NCBI RefSeq assembly: GCF_003268775.1
Contig: NZ_QLSU01000020.1
Coordinates: 95,489-159,488, forward strand
Length of the DNA stretch: 64,000 bases
Direction of reading: 5' to 3'
Source: Paraburkholderia unamae
Lineage (GTDB): Bacteria > Pseudomonadota > Gammaproteobacteria > Burkholderiales > Burkholderiaceae
Every line of letters begins with the position of its first letter. The stretch's first letter is position 1. Below the pieces are notes generated by a model that searched no databases, was not told the origin of the DNA, and worked only from the letters and a program-made list of their open reading frames with translations. Shown here piece by piece: positions 34,654 through 42,061 of this stretch. Both the position numbers and the translations under genes were made by a program.

Positions 34654-35309
34654 GCGCTTATCGCGGTCAGAAATTCCCGCGCCAGGGCCGCACAGTGGTC
34701 GAATGACGGGGTATAGCCAAGCGTCTGGATATCGTTGAACCTCGCCGCAAGATACGCTCGACGCTCAACCAGAAGTCGCAGAAACGCGTCTCGATGCCGG
34801 ACGAGGTACGCTCCCGCTGCGATCAACCCGTCCGGGTCCTTTTCTATCACGAGGCTCAAATCGAACAGGTCGCGCGCCGCCGGGCGATCGCCTCGGTGCC
34901 ACATCTTCTTGGCGACGATCTCCGCTGCGGTCTCGACCCTTACCGTCTCGCCCATCAGCAGCCACTCGTCGTAGCCTGGTTCGGTCAAATTCTGCGACAC
35001 GACGAAGTCGATTTCGCCTTCGGGTAGGAGCAGCTTCACAAATCCGGCGTGTTCCTCGTAGTCGTTCGTGATGTCGGACGCCGCCTCGCTGATGCGCGGA
35101 TTGACGTAGCCGAGGTACTGCGGATTCGGAACGAAGATATCGATGTCCCGGCTCATGCGGTGGCCGTAACGCAACATGAGCACAGTGCCGCCGCCAAAGG
35201 TCCAGAACGGCGTGGCCGTGCCGTGTACACGGATCTCATCGATCAGCGTAAGCGCATGCCGGAAAAGACTCCGCCACTCGCCGCCGGGCAACGGCGAAGG
35301 CGCGCTCAT
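34638..35309 (-). CDS. AbiEii/AbiGii-type nucleotidyltransferase toxin
   Basis: A 223-residue protein with the nucleotidyltransferase fold signature: WTFGGGTVLMLRYGHRMSRDIDIFV, giving the GG-T loop (39-42), S53 and metal-binding D55 and D57. A later ARDLFDLSLV (about 146-155) corresponds to the R/K-D-x-x-D region of this family. AbiEii enzymes add nucleotides to tRNA or other targets and halt growth, giving abortive phage defence. The start overlaps the antitoxin stop as ATGA. Its last codons are built from the terminator of the efflux operon. Base composition is somewhat less GC-rich than its neighbours, consistent with acquisition. Confidence 0.75.
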   Translation of the reverse strand: MSAPSPLPGGEWRSLFRHALTLIDEIRVHGTATPFWTFGGGTVLMLRYGHRMSRDIDIFVPNPQYLGYVNPRISEAASDITNDYEEHAGFVKLLLPEGEIDFVVSQNLTEPGYDEWLLMGETVRVETAAEIVAKKMWHRGDRPAARDLFDLSLVIEKDPDGLIAAGAYLVRHRDAFLRLLVERRAYLAARFNDIQTLGYTPSFDHCAALAREFLTAISAKKSG

Positions 35310-35785
35310 ACCCAGACTTCCCGGTACAGGTGCAGATCCTTTGACCAGGCCGCGAGATTCTTCCAGATCGTTCTGGGTGGCGTGCCCGAGCTTCTCGACA
35401 CTTCCTCCACCGCCTTGACGACAACGGGCACGGGCACTTCGTCGAGGATCGTGGAGATCTGCGACTCACAACCCTCAGGAATCCTGCCGGTCGCAAGCGC
35501 CCTGGCAAGCGCTCGCTCCGTGAGATGCCCTTTGTAGCTGACGTTCGCACTCACCGTCGCCTTGTAGAGCCCTCTTTGCTCCGGCCGCGGCGTGGCCGCC
35601 AGTTCGAGACCCAGCACGCCCAGCAAGCCAATGAGCTTGTTGGCGCCCAGGTCCTTGACCTTACCGGCCTCGAGCTGATTGATCGTGACGCGTGACAGGC
35701 CGGCGAGCTTCGCCAGTTGCGCCTGCGTGAGATCGAGCTCGGCGCGCCGCTGTGCAATAGCCTGGCCAATTTCGTAGAGTTGCAT
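35306..35785 (-). CDS. XRE-family antitoxin-like regulator
   Basis: A 159-residue protein from ATG 35785 (MQLYEIGQAIAQRR); four upstream in-frame codons begin with another ATG. Helix-turn-helix LTQAQLAKLAGLSRVTINQLEAGK (about 19-42) of the Cro/C1 type, then a conserved helical region ending in a second part (about 95-155) with TERALARALATGRIP and VEEVSRSSGTPPRTIWKNL. It precedes and overlaps the AbiEii-type gene by 4 bp, and a perfect palindrome sits 34 bp upstream, so it is the probable antitoxin and autorepressor. This differs from classical AbiE systems, where the antitoxin is AbiEi. Confidence 0.75.
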   Translation of the reverse strand: MQLYEIGQAIAQRRAELDLTQAQLAKLAGLSRVTINQLEAGKVKDLGANKLIGLLGVLGLELAATPRPEQRGLYKATVSANVSYKGHLTERALARALATGRIPEGCESQISTILDEVPVPVVVKAVEEVSRSSGTPPRTIWKNLAAWSKDLHLYREVWV

Positions 35786-35819
35786 GAGGATCTCCACCGC
35801 GCCGCCTGGCGGCCCTTGA

Positions 35820-35839
35820 ATGTAAAGTATATTTTACAT
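35820..35839. promoter_or_regulatory. Antitoxin autoregulatory operator
   Basis: Perfect inverted repeat with 7-bp arms ATGTAAA and TTTACAT around GTATAT. On the minus strand it contains TATACT, a -10-like hexamer, so a bound XRE protein would block the promoter of the toxin-antitoxin operon. Confidence 0.65.
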
Positions 35840-35875
35840 CAAGCTAGTCAGCCCGGCAGCGGCGTCATGGCGATC

Positions 35876-36121
35876 TCACGCCCGCCGCATATGCGCGGGC
35901 AAACACCGCACCATCACGTGCAACAGCAGCGGCACGATGATCCCGTCGTCCACCACGCCCGCCAGCGGCATCGCGATATTGAACGGGTCGAGCGCATAGA
36001 GCGCGACCAGCGCCGTGGCGGGCACGAGCCACACCGGGCGCTCCGGCTGGCGCAGCGCGTGCCACAGCACGCGCGCATCGCCCTTCACCACGTTCCACAG
36101 CAACGCAATACGTTTCATCAT
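35876..36121 (-). CDS. DUF1232 (YkvA-type) small membrane protein
   Basis: An 81-residue protein from ATG 36121 (GGAGG precedes it). The core LYALDPFNIAMPLAGVVDDGIIVPLLLHVMV has the DUF1232 hallmarks: Asp-Pro, a second Pro, and the G-V-V-D-D turn, flanked by two hydrophobic helices. Function of the family is unknown; in other bacteria it occurs as a membrane-associated accessory protein. The gene is 41 bp from the BamE-like lipoprotein gene on the same strand. Confidence 0.65.
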   Translation of the reverse strand: MMKRIALLWNVVKGDARVLWHALRQPERPVWLVPATALVALYALDPFNIAMPLAGVVDDGIIVPLLLHVMVRCLPAHMRRA

Positions 36122-36161
36122 CGGTTCCCTCCTCGCGACTCGCACCCCGGGCGCGCCGGCC

Positions 36162-36704
36162 TCAATGCTGCTCGTGGCCCGGCGCGTCCGAACGCGACGT
36201 CCTGATCACGAGCCCGTCCGGTGAAAAATGGGCGTTGAACATGCCGTCGCCGGCCACGCCGCCTTCGGCCCAATGCCAGCTCCAGACTTCCTCGTGGCTC
36301 AGCGCATAGTTTGCCACCGTCGCCGGCTTGCCGAGCAGGCGTCTCACTTCTTCCTGCGTCATGCCCGGCGCGACCTGCGCGATGTTCTGCGCGGTCAGCG
36401 CCTGCGTCATCGCGACGAGCTTGCCGTCCGCGTCGAAGTCGAGCATCCACGTGGTGAGGCCGTTCGGGCCGCGCGGGTATTCGAGGCGTTGCGAGCCGTC
36501 GTCGTCCTCCCACACCATCTCGGGCTTGCCCGCCTGGCGGCGCACGTCCTCGACGGTCGAAACGCCGATGCGCAGGCCGCCGAAGGCCATCGAGTCGGGC
36601 TTGATCGCATTGACCGCGTCAGCGACCTTTTGCTGGTCGCAGGCGCCAAGCAGGGCGGCGCTCGCAGCGGCGAGCACGAGTGCGAGGCAAAGTTTTCGTG
36701 ACAT
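36162..36704 (-). CDS. BamE/SmpA-like lipoprotein, copy 1
   Basis: A 180-residue lipoprotein from ATG 36704: signal peptide MSRKLCLALVLAAASAAL with lipobox LLGAC. The mature part contains two SmpA/OmlA-like repeats: GLRIGVSTVEDVRRQAGKPE and QVAPGMTQEEVRRLLGKPA, each the G-x-(S/T)-x-x-(D/E)-V-x-x-x-x-G-x-P motif, followed by EEVWSWHWAEG and a beta end. A paralogue with the same plan is at 61253-61834. Such proteins sit in the outer membrane or its inner face and can join assembly complexes, but the exact role here is unknown. Confidence 0.72.
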   Translation of the reverse strand: MSRKLCLALVLAAASAALLGACDQQKVADAVNAIKPDSMAFGGLRIGVSTVEDVRRQAGKPEMVWEDDDGSQRLEYPRGPNGLTTWMLDFDADGKLVAMTQALTAQNIAQVAPGMTQEEVRRLLGKPATVANYALSHEEVWSWHWAEGGVAGDGMFNAHFSPDGLVIRTSRSDAPGHEQH

Positions 36705-36907
36705 GAATAAATACAGAAGTGAAACGTGCGGTTGGCGTGCGCAATTGGCATGCGCGACGGCGAATGGCGAAGGAGTATGCCATCTGACAGGGCCGCGCCC
36801 GCTGCGTTCCTGGGCACACGCCACCGGTTCGGCCAATTGGCCTGCGCAAGGGTTGTGCTCGCGCAAACACCGGTCGTTTGATGCCGCCCCGGCGCCCGCC
36901 ACGACCG

Positions 36908-37375
36908 TCACAGATTCTGTGCGATCGCCAGCGTGAAAATGCGCGCCCAGCGCTTCGCCTCGCGCTCGTTTTGCATCGGCAACTGCCAGAGCGGGCGCTT
37001 CGGGTCAGCCACGCGCAACGCGACGTGCCAGCCGTCGGCATCGCGCCCCGGTTGTGCGCCTCGCAGGTCCGCGAAGATGTACGCGCCGCGCGCGCCGCCC
37101 TGCGTCACTTCGCACAAGCGTTTGCCCGCCGCGAGCCGGGCCTCGCCCCACGCCCCCGCCACACGGTGCGTCCACTCGCCTTCGCCGCGCAGGTTGGGCG
37201 CGATATCGCGGCGGCGGCGCCACCACCAGGCCACGAGCGCGACGAACAGCGCCGCGGCCAGCACGGCCGCGCCCACGGCGACGCCCCGGCCGAACTGCGC
37301 GGCGATGGCGTTAAAGGACCAGTACGCGCCATAGACGAGCGCTGCGAACGCAAAAAGGACGACGAGAATCGGCAT
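36908..37375 (-). CDS. Membrane protein of unknown function
   Basis: A 155-residue protein with two N-terminal helices (about 2-22 and 32-52) separated by a short loop, a WWWRRRR stop-transfer segment, and a cytoplasmic domain of about 100 residues containing GEGEWTHRVAGAWGEARLAAGKRLCEVT and DGWHVALRVADPKRPLWQLPMQNEREAKRWARIFTLAI. I do not recognise the domain. It is 203 bp upstream (in transcription order) of the BamE-like gene, a gap in which I see no other gene. Confidence 0.55.
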   Translation of the reverse strand: MPILVVLFAFAALVYGAYWSFNAIAAQFGRGVAVGAAVLAAALFVALVAWWWRRRRDIAPNLRGEGEWTHRVAGAWGEARLAAGKRLCEVTQGGARGAYIFADLRGAQPGRDADGWHVALRVADPKRPLWQLPMQNEREAKRWARIFTLAIAQNL

Positions 37376-37463
37376 GCGGCTATTCCGTGCGGGGGCAAGT
37401 GACGAAAGCAGTGACGAAGGGCGAGGGGTCGGCAGGCCAGCCGGGGCACGCCAGGACGAAACG

Positions 37464-37545
37464 CGGGAGCCGGAGCGGGAGCGGGAGCGAGGCGGATTTG
37501 ACGCGGAATCGAAACGGAATCGAAGCTGAACCGAAGCGGACCGCG
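37464..37545. repeat. Purine-rich degenerate short repeat
   Basis: In the 232-bp gap between the membrane protein and the peroxiredoxin gene the plus strand has several near-copies of GGAGCG in tandem followed by copies of CGGAATCGAA-like units, giving an almost pure purine tract. Degenerate, probably a product of slippage; no coding role seen. Confidence 0.4.
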
Positions 37546-37607
37546 GCCAGGCTCGCGCAAGCGGCGGACCTGGCCTTCATGACGCTCGTGATGCGCGTTC
37601 GCGACGC

Positions 37608-38171
37608 TTATTGCTGCGGATGCTGCGCGGCCCATTCCTTCACGGCGCGCAGCGTGTTCTCGACGTGCTGGTCGGGTGACAGGCTCGTGTATTCATAGAT
37701 GACCTTGCCGTCGGGCGCGATCACATACGAAACGCGATTGGCCATCGATTCGTGCATCGGCATCGAGGCGTCGTACGACTTGATGATCTTCGAGTCCTGG
37801 TCGGCCGCCACGGGGAACTTGCTGCGGCACTCGCTCACCGAGAACTTCGTGAGCGTGTCGATGTTGTCGTGCGACACGCCGATCACGGTCGCGCCGTACT
37901 TCTTGTATTCATCCACGGCCTCGGCGAATTCGTGCGCTTCGATCGTGCAGCCTTTCGTGAACGCCGCCGGATAGAAGTACACCACCACCGGCCCCTTCTT
38001 CAGCTCGGAGGCGAGTGAATAGCTATAGGTCTTGCCGCCAAGCGAGGCCTGGGTCGTGAAGTCGGGCGCCGGATCGCCCGGTTTGAGCGTTGCCTGCGCG
38101 GACAGGCTGAAGAGCGCGAGACCGGCGCACACGAGCGCCGCGGCCCCCGCCGCAATGAACCTCGGTTTCAT
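37608..38171 (-). CDS. Exported PrxQ/BCP-type peroxiredoxin
   Basis: A 187-residue thioredoxin-fold peroxidase. A signal peptide (MKPRF... cleavage likely after LSAQA, about 26) sends it to the periplasm, unusual for the mostly cytoplasmic BCP group. Peroxidatic C75 lies in PAAFTKGCTIEAHEF and C115 in SECRSKF is the candidate resolving cysteine, 40 residues away, so the disulphide is atypical-2-Cys like or made with a partner. The mature start KPGDPAPDF is the standard entry. It reduces H2O2 or organic peroxides with thiol electrons. Stands alone. Confidence 0.85.
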   Translation of the reverse strand: MKPRFIAAGAAALVCAGLALFSLSAQATLKPGDPAPDFTTQASLGGKTYSYSLASELKKGPVVVYFYPAAFTKGCTIEAHEFAEAVDEYKKYGATVIGVSHDNIDTLTKFSVSECRSKFPVAADQDSKIIKSYDASMPMHESMANRVSYVIAPDGKVIYEYTSLSPDQHVENTLRAVKEWAAQHPQQ

Positions 38172-38300
38172 ATCGGATGTCCTGGAGTTGAATCACCACG
38201 CCGGCGCGAGCATCGTGGCCGCGCGTCCGGCGATGCCCGTATTGGACCACACTCTGCCCGCGCCCGCAGAGCAGCGCCCGGAATGCTTTACAAGCGCCTT

Positions 38301-39755
38301 TCAGCCTTCCGCGTAGGCAGTGAACCACGCGCCGGCCCACAGGTTCAGCTCGGCGAGCAACGGCGGCGTGAGCGCGGCGAAGATGCCGCCCGCCTCGCTC
38401 GCGTAGTGCTGCGCGCCGTCGTGGTCGCCGCGCTCGGCCGCCATCGCGATGTGCAGCAGCGTGCCCAGTTCGCCGCGATAGCCGTCCACGGCCTCCACGA
38501 TCTCGCGCGCCAGGCCCAGGCGATCGAGCGTGTTGGCGGGGGTCGATCCCACCAGCACGTGCACGAGCGAGAAGATGCCGGTCATGAACGCGGCATCGGC
38601 GAAGTCGGGGTCCTGGGGCTTCAGGCTGCGCGCGGCAAGCTCCATGAAGTGCGAGCGCGTGCCGGCAAGCTGCACGAGCGGGTCCGAGCCCCACGGCAGG
38701 TCGCGCCCGCTCGCATAGAGCAGCAGTTGCGCCCAGCGCGCGATCTGGCGCGTGCCCGCCGCGAGCACCGCTTCGCGCAGCGAAGAGATGGGCCGACCCG
38801 GCGCATAGGCGCTGGAATTGACCAGACGCAAAAGTTGCACGACGACGGCCGGGTGGCTGCGCAGCTCGCGCTCAAGCTCCGCCGTGCCCACGTCGTTGGC
38901 GACGAGTGCGAGCAGGCGCACGAGCGCCAGTCGCGAAGCGCGCACTTGCGGCGCGCGCAACACCTGCGGGCGCGCGAAGAAATACCCCTGGAACAACTCG
39001 AAGCCAAGCGACGATGCCAGCTCGAAGTCCTCGGCCGTCTCGACCTTCTCGGCGATCAGCGTCTTGCCGTAGGTGGCGAGCGTCGCGACGAGCGCGGGCA
39101 GCGCGGCGCGCTCGGTCTGCATCAGATCGACCTTGACGATGTCCGCGTAAGGCAACGCGCGCAGCAGGTTCTCCGTGACCTCGCACACGTCGTCGAACGC
39201 GATGCGGTAGCCGGCGCGGCGCAACTGCGCGAGACGCTCCAGCACGGCGGCGTCGAAGTGCACGTGTTCGAGCACCTCCAGCACGAAGCGGCCCGGCGGC
39301 AGCAGATGCACGATGTCGTCGAACAGCAGCTCGCGGCTGATGTTGACGTAGCCATAGTGACGCCCGAGCACGGCGGGCACGCCGAGCTGGCCGATGGTGC
39401 GCGTCATCACCTGGGCCGTGGCGAGTGCGTCATCGTCGACGTCCGCGCGGTTCTGCACGCCGCCGCGAAACAGCAGCTCGTAGGCGTTCAGCGCGCCGTT
39501 GCGATCGAGAATGGGCTGCCGGCCGAGATAGACGAACGGCTGCGCAGCGCCAGGGCTCGCCCCCGACGCCTTGGGCTGTGAACCAGGCTGTGAACCGGGC
39601 TGCGGACCAGGCGGCAAAGCGGATGATGACCCGTGCTGCGGGTCGGGCTGTGAAGCTGACGACATAGTTGGCGCGGAACCAGGCGTGCCCTTGCCCCCAT
39701 CGCCTGGTGCGGCCTCGCTTGCCGGCGCGCCGAACGCTGACGATGAATCGGACAT
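38301..39755 (-). CDS. EAL-HDOD signalling protein 1
   Basis: A 484-residue protein. Residues 1-72 are a Ser/Gly/Pro/Gln-rich disordered tail that includes PGSQ repeats. An EAL-like domain follows (about 75-275) beginning FVYLGRQPILDRNGALNAYELLFRG; the EAL triplet is ELLFR and the downstream DDFGTG and EGVET motifs are changed (FDDVCEV, EKVETAEDF), so catalysis of c-di-GMP hydrolysis is unlikely. The HDOD domain (about 285-480) has LLRLVNSSAY and LREAVLAAGTRQIARW. The plan is that of YuxH/CdgJ-type regulators of motility. A paralogue is at 43600-44982. Divergent from the PAS-GGDEF-EAL gene. Confidence 0.85.
   Translation of the reverse strand: MSDSSSAFGAPASEAAPGDGGKGTPGSAPTMSSASQPDPQHGSSSALPPGPQPGSQPGSQPKASGASPGAAQPFVYLGRQPILDRNGALNAYELLFRGGVQNRADVDDDALATAQVMTRTIGQLGVPAVLGRHYGYVNISRELLFDDIVHLLPPGRFVLEVLEHVHFDAAVLERLAQLRRAGYRIAFDDVCEVTENLLRALPYADIVKVDLMQTERAALPALVATLATYGKTLIAEKVETAEDFELASSLGFELFQGYFFARPQVLRAPQVRASRLALVRLLALVANDVGTAELERELRSHPAVVVQLLRLVNSSAYAPGRPISSLREAVLAAGTRQIARWAQLLLYASGRDLPWGSDPLVQLAGTRSHFMELAARSLKPQDPDFADAAFMTGIFSLVHVLVGSTPANTLDRLGLAREIVEAVDGYRGELGTLLHIAMAAERGDHDGAQHYASEAGGIFAALTPPLLAELNLWAGAWFTAYAEG
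39574..39621. repeat. 12-bp tandem repeat inside EAL-HDOD gene 1
   Basis: Four consecutive 12-bp units in the 5' part of the gene (39574-39585, 39586-39597, 39598-39609, 39610-39621); the first two differ only at the last base, the third and fourth are decayed. In frame with the gene, they encode the PGSQ repeat of the disordered tail, so copy-number changes would keep the frame. Confidence 0.6.
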
Positions 39756-39951
39756 GGCGAATAACTCGTGTTTGTAATGGCCTGCGATGCAGCCTGGCCG
39801 CCCCTGCGGCCGGCAAGACGGCGCTTCACGCGCGCAGACCCAATGCGCATGGCGAACGGCGTCTCGACCGGCGCCACTTTAACCGAATCCGGACGCCGCC
39901 GCAGTGCCTGCCGTCACGTTTCTGCGCCGGTTGTTTTTTCGCCTCGGCCGC

Positions 39952-39978
39952 TAAAGATTTTCGGCTTACGGTCGATAA
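39952..39978 (+). promoter_or_regulatory. Flagellar sigma-28 (FliA)-type promoter
   Basis: TAAAGATT (39952-39959), 11 bp, then GTCGATAA (39971-39978). The sigma-28 consensus is TAAAGTTT-N11-GCCGATAA; each box differs at a single base and the spacing is exact. It points at the PAS-GGDEF-EAL gene that starts at 40100. The rest of the 344-bp divergent gap (39756-40099) has no gene. Confidence 0.7.
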
Positions 39979-40099
39979 CTTGCTCTGATGGGCGGCTTCA
40001 GCCGGACGTAAAATCCGGCCGCCGCGCCCCGCGCGTTCAGCGACGCGAGGGAGCGCAGCAGGCACGCCCGGGACAAACACAGGGTTGCCAGCGACAGAC

Positions 40100-42022
40100 A
40101 TGGAAGCGAACAGGATCACCGCGCCCCGCCAGGGCTGGTTGCGCACGGTCGTGGACCGGCTATGCGCACTTGCCGGGCTCAAAGGCGAAGCCGGCGACCC
40201 GCCCCTGTCCGCGCCGCGGCACGACATGGGCGCCGCGCCGCTCGTGCCCGCCTCGCTTGCCGCCGCCGAACCCGACTACGCGGACGCCGTCTCGCTCTCG
40301 TTCGAGAACACCGCAGCCGCGGTGGACTTCCTCGCGCACGTGGACGCCCACCTGCACTTTCTCTACGTCTCCGACGCGAGCCTGCGCTTTGCCGGTTACC
40401 ACCGCGAGTTCCTGCTCGGCGCAACGCTTGCCGACATCGTCGCGCCCGAGCATCACGAACGCCTCTCGGCGCTGTTCGCGCGCGCCGCGCACAGCGGCGC
40501 CGTGGAGAAAGACACCATCGATCTCGTCAAGGCGCTGACCTACCCGCTCGCCGTCGAGCTGCGCGTGCAGCGCGCGCAATACGGCGAGACGGCGGGCTTC
40601 GCGGTGGCGGGCTTCGACGTCGCCGCCTGGCAAGGCACCGAGGCGGCGCTCACGCACGCGCTTCATCACGACCCGCTCACGGGCCTGCCCAACCAGACCG
40701 CGCTCGCCCCCGCGCTCCAGCGCGCCCAGGCCGACGCCGATCATTTCGGCGTGCCGGTGGCGCTGCTGCTGCTCGACCTCGACGACTACCAGCGCGTGAA
40801 CCGCGCACTGGGTTACGACGCGGGCGACGAGCTGCTGCGCGAGACCGCGCGCCGCCTCTCGCATCTCGCGCTGCAAGGCGAGATGATCGCGCGCATCGGC
40901 AGCGACGAGTTCGCGATCCTCATCACGCCGCAACGGCACGCCGCGCCCGACGAAGTGCGCGCCGCCGCCGAGGCGCTGGGCCGGCGCCTGCTCACGTCGA
41001 TCCTGCAACCGTACTCGTTTCGCAACCAGCCGGTGCATCTCTCGGCGAGCATCGGCATTGCGTTTCATCCGGACCAGCAGCCGGGCGCCGCCCCGGAAAG
41101 CGCAAACGGCGCGGCGAACGCCGAGACCACGCCGCTCATCCGCCGGGCGGATCAGGCGCTCCAGCAGGCCAAAGCCATTGGCGGCAACACGCTAACGTTA
41201 CACGTGCCCGACGACGATCCGACCGACGCGCTGCGCCTGAAGCTCGAATCGGACCTTTACGACGGCGTGCGCAACGGCGAGTTCTCGCTGCACTTCCAGC
41301 CCATCACGAGCAGCGCGTCGCGCGGCGTGGTCGGCGTGGAAGCGCTGATCCGCTGGCAACATCCATTGCACGGGCTCGTGCCGCCCTCGACATTTATTCC
41401 CCTTGCGGAATCCGTCGGCCTGATTAATTATCTCGGCAACTGGGTTCTGAAGGCTGCCTGCATGCAACTGACCCAATGGGACGAGCAAGGCATCGCGCTA
41501 CAGTACGTCGCGGTCAATGTCTCGCCCCAGCAGTTCCGCAATCCGCGCTTCAGGGAAAGCGTCGAGGAAGCTATCGAGCTCACCGGAGTCGATCCGCGCC
41601 GCCTCGTGTTCGAGATCACCGAGAGCCTGCTGATGCACGACCCGCAGCATGCGAAGACGCTGCTCGAGGAGCTCACGTCGCTCGGCATCCGCTTCGCGGT
41701 GGACGACTTCGGCACAGGTTATTCGAGCCTCGCTTACCTGCAACGCTTCCCGCTCTCGAAGCTGAAGATCGACCGCAGCTTCGTCGAAAACCTCATCACC
41801 TCGCGCAACGATCAGGCGATCGTGAACGCAGTGGTCGGGCTCGCCCGCACGCTCGATCTCGAACTGGTGGCCGAGGGTGTGGAAACGGAAGCGCAGCGCG
41901 AGCTGCTCACGAACATGGGTTGCGAGCATATCCAGGGATGGCTCGTCTGCAAGGCGCTGCCTTCGGAAGAATTGCAGCAGCGCTTCGTTTCGGGCGCATT
42001 GCATGTGCACGAGGTGCAATGA
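40100..42022 (+). CDS. PAS-GGDEF-EAL c-di-GMP protein
   Basis: A 640-residue protein from ATG 40100 (MEANRITAPRQ); a TTG five codons upstream is less likely. Order: PAS sensor (about 78-180, HLHFLYVSDASLRFAGYHREFLLG), GGDEF (about 195-350) and EAL (about 380-630). The cyclase signature is GSDEF (267-271), which departs from GGDEF, so it may be inactive or only bind GTP. The EAL part keeps the catalytic set: EAL at 414-416, NVSPQQFR, FEITES, VDDFGTGYSSLAYL, LKIDRSF, EGVETEAQ and IQGW, so it should be an active phosphodiesterase that lowers c-di-GMP and favours motility, matching its sigma-28-type promoter. Followed after 39 bp by the HDOD-GAF gene. Confidence 0.88.
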   Translation: MEANRITAPRQGWLRTVVDRLCALAGLKGEAGDPPLSAPRHDMGAAPLVPASLAAAEPDYADAVSLSFENTAAAVDFLAHVDAHLHFLYVSDASLRFAGYHREFLLGATLADIVAPEHHERLSALFARAAHSGAVEKDTIDLVKALTYPLAVELRVQRAQYGETAGFAVAGFDVAAWQGTEAALTHALHHDPLTGLPNQTALAPALQRAQADADHFGVPVALLLLDLDDYQRVNRALGYDAGDELLRETARRLSHLALQGEMIARIGSDEFAILITPQRHAAPDEVRAAAEALGRRLLTSILQPYSFRNQPVHLSASIGIAFHPDQQPGAAPESANGAANAETTPLIRRADQALQQAKAIGGNTLTLHVPDDDPTDALRLKLESDLYDGVRNGEFSLHFQPITSSASRGVVGVEALIRWQHPLHGLVPPSTFIPLAESVGLINYLGNWVLKAACMQLTQWDEQGIALQYVAVNVSPQQFRNPRFRESVEEAIELTGVDPRRLVFEITESLLMHDPQHAKTLLEELTSLGIRFAVDDFGTGYSSLAYLQRFPLSKLKIDRSFVENLITSRNDQAIVNAVVGLARTLDLELVAEGVETEAQRELLTNMGCEHIQGWLVCKALPSEELQQRFVSGALHVHEVQ

Positions 42023-42061
42023 TGCCGGCACCGCAAACAGCAGGGCTTTCGCGAAATTGAC

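Noticed and set aside
39574..39621. Tandem repeats as a possible CRISPR-like array
   Set aside because: Units are contiguous 12-bp coding repeats without spacers and in frame with a gene.
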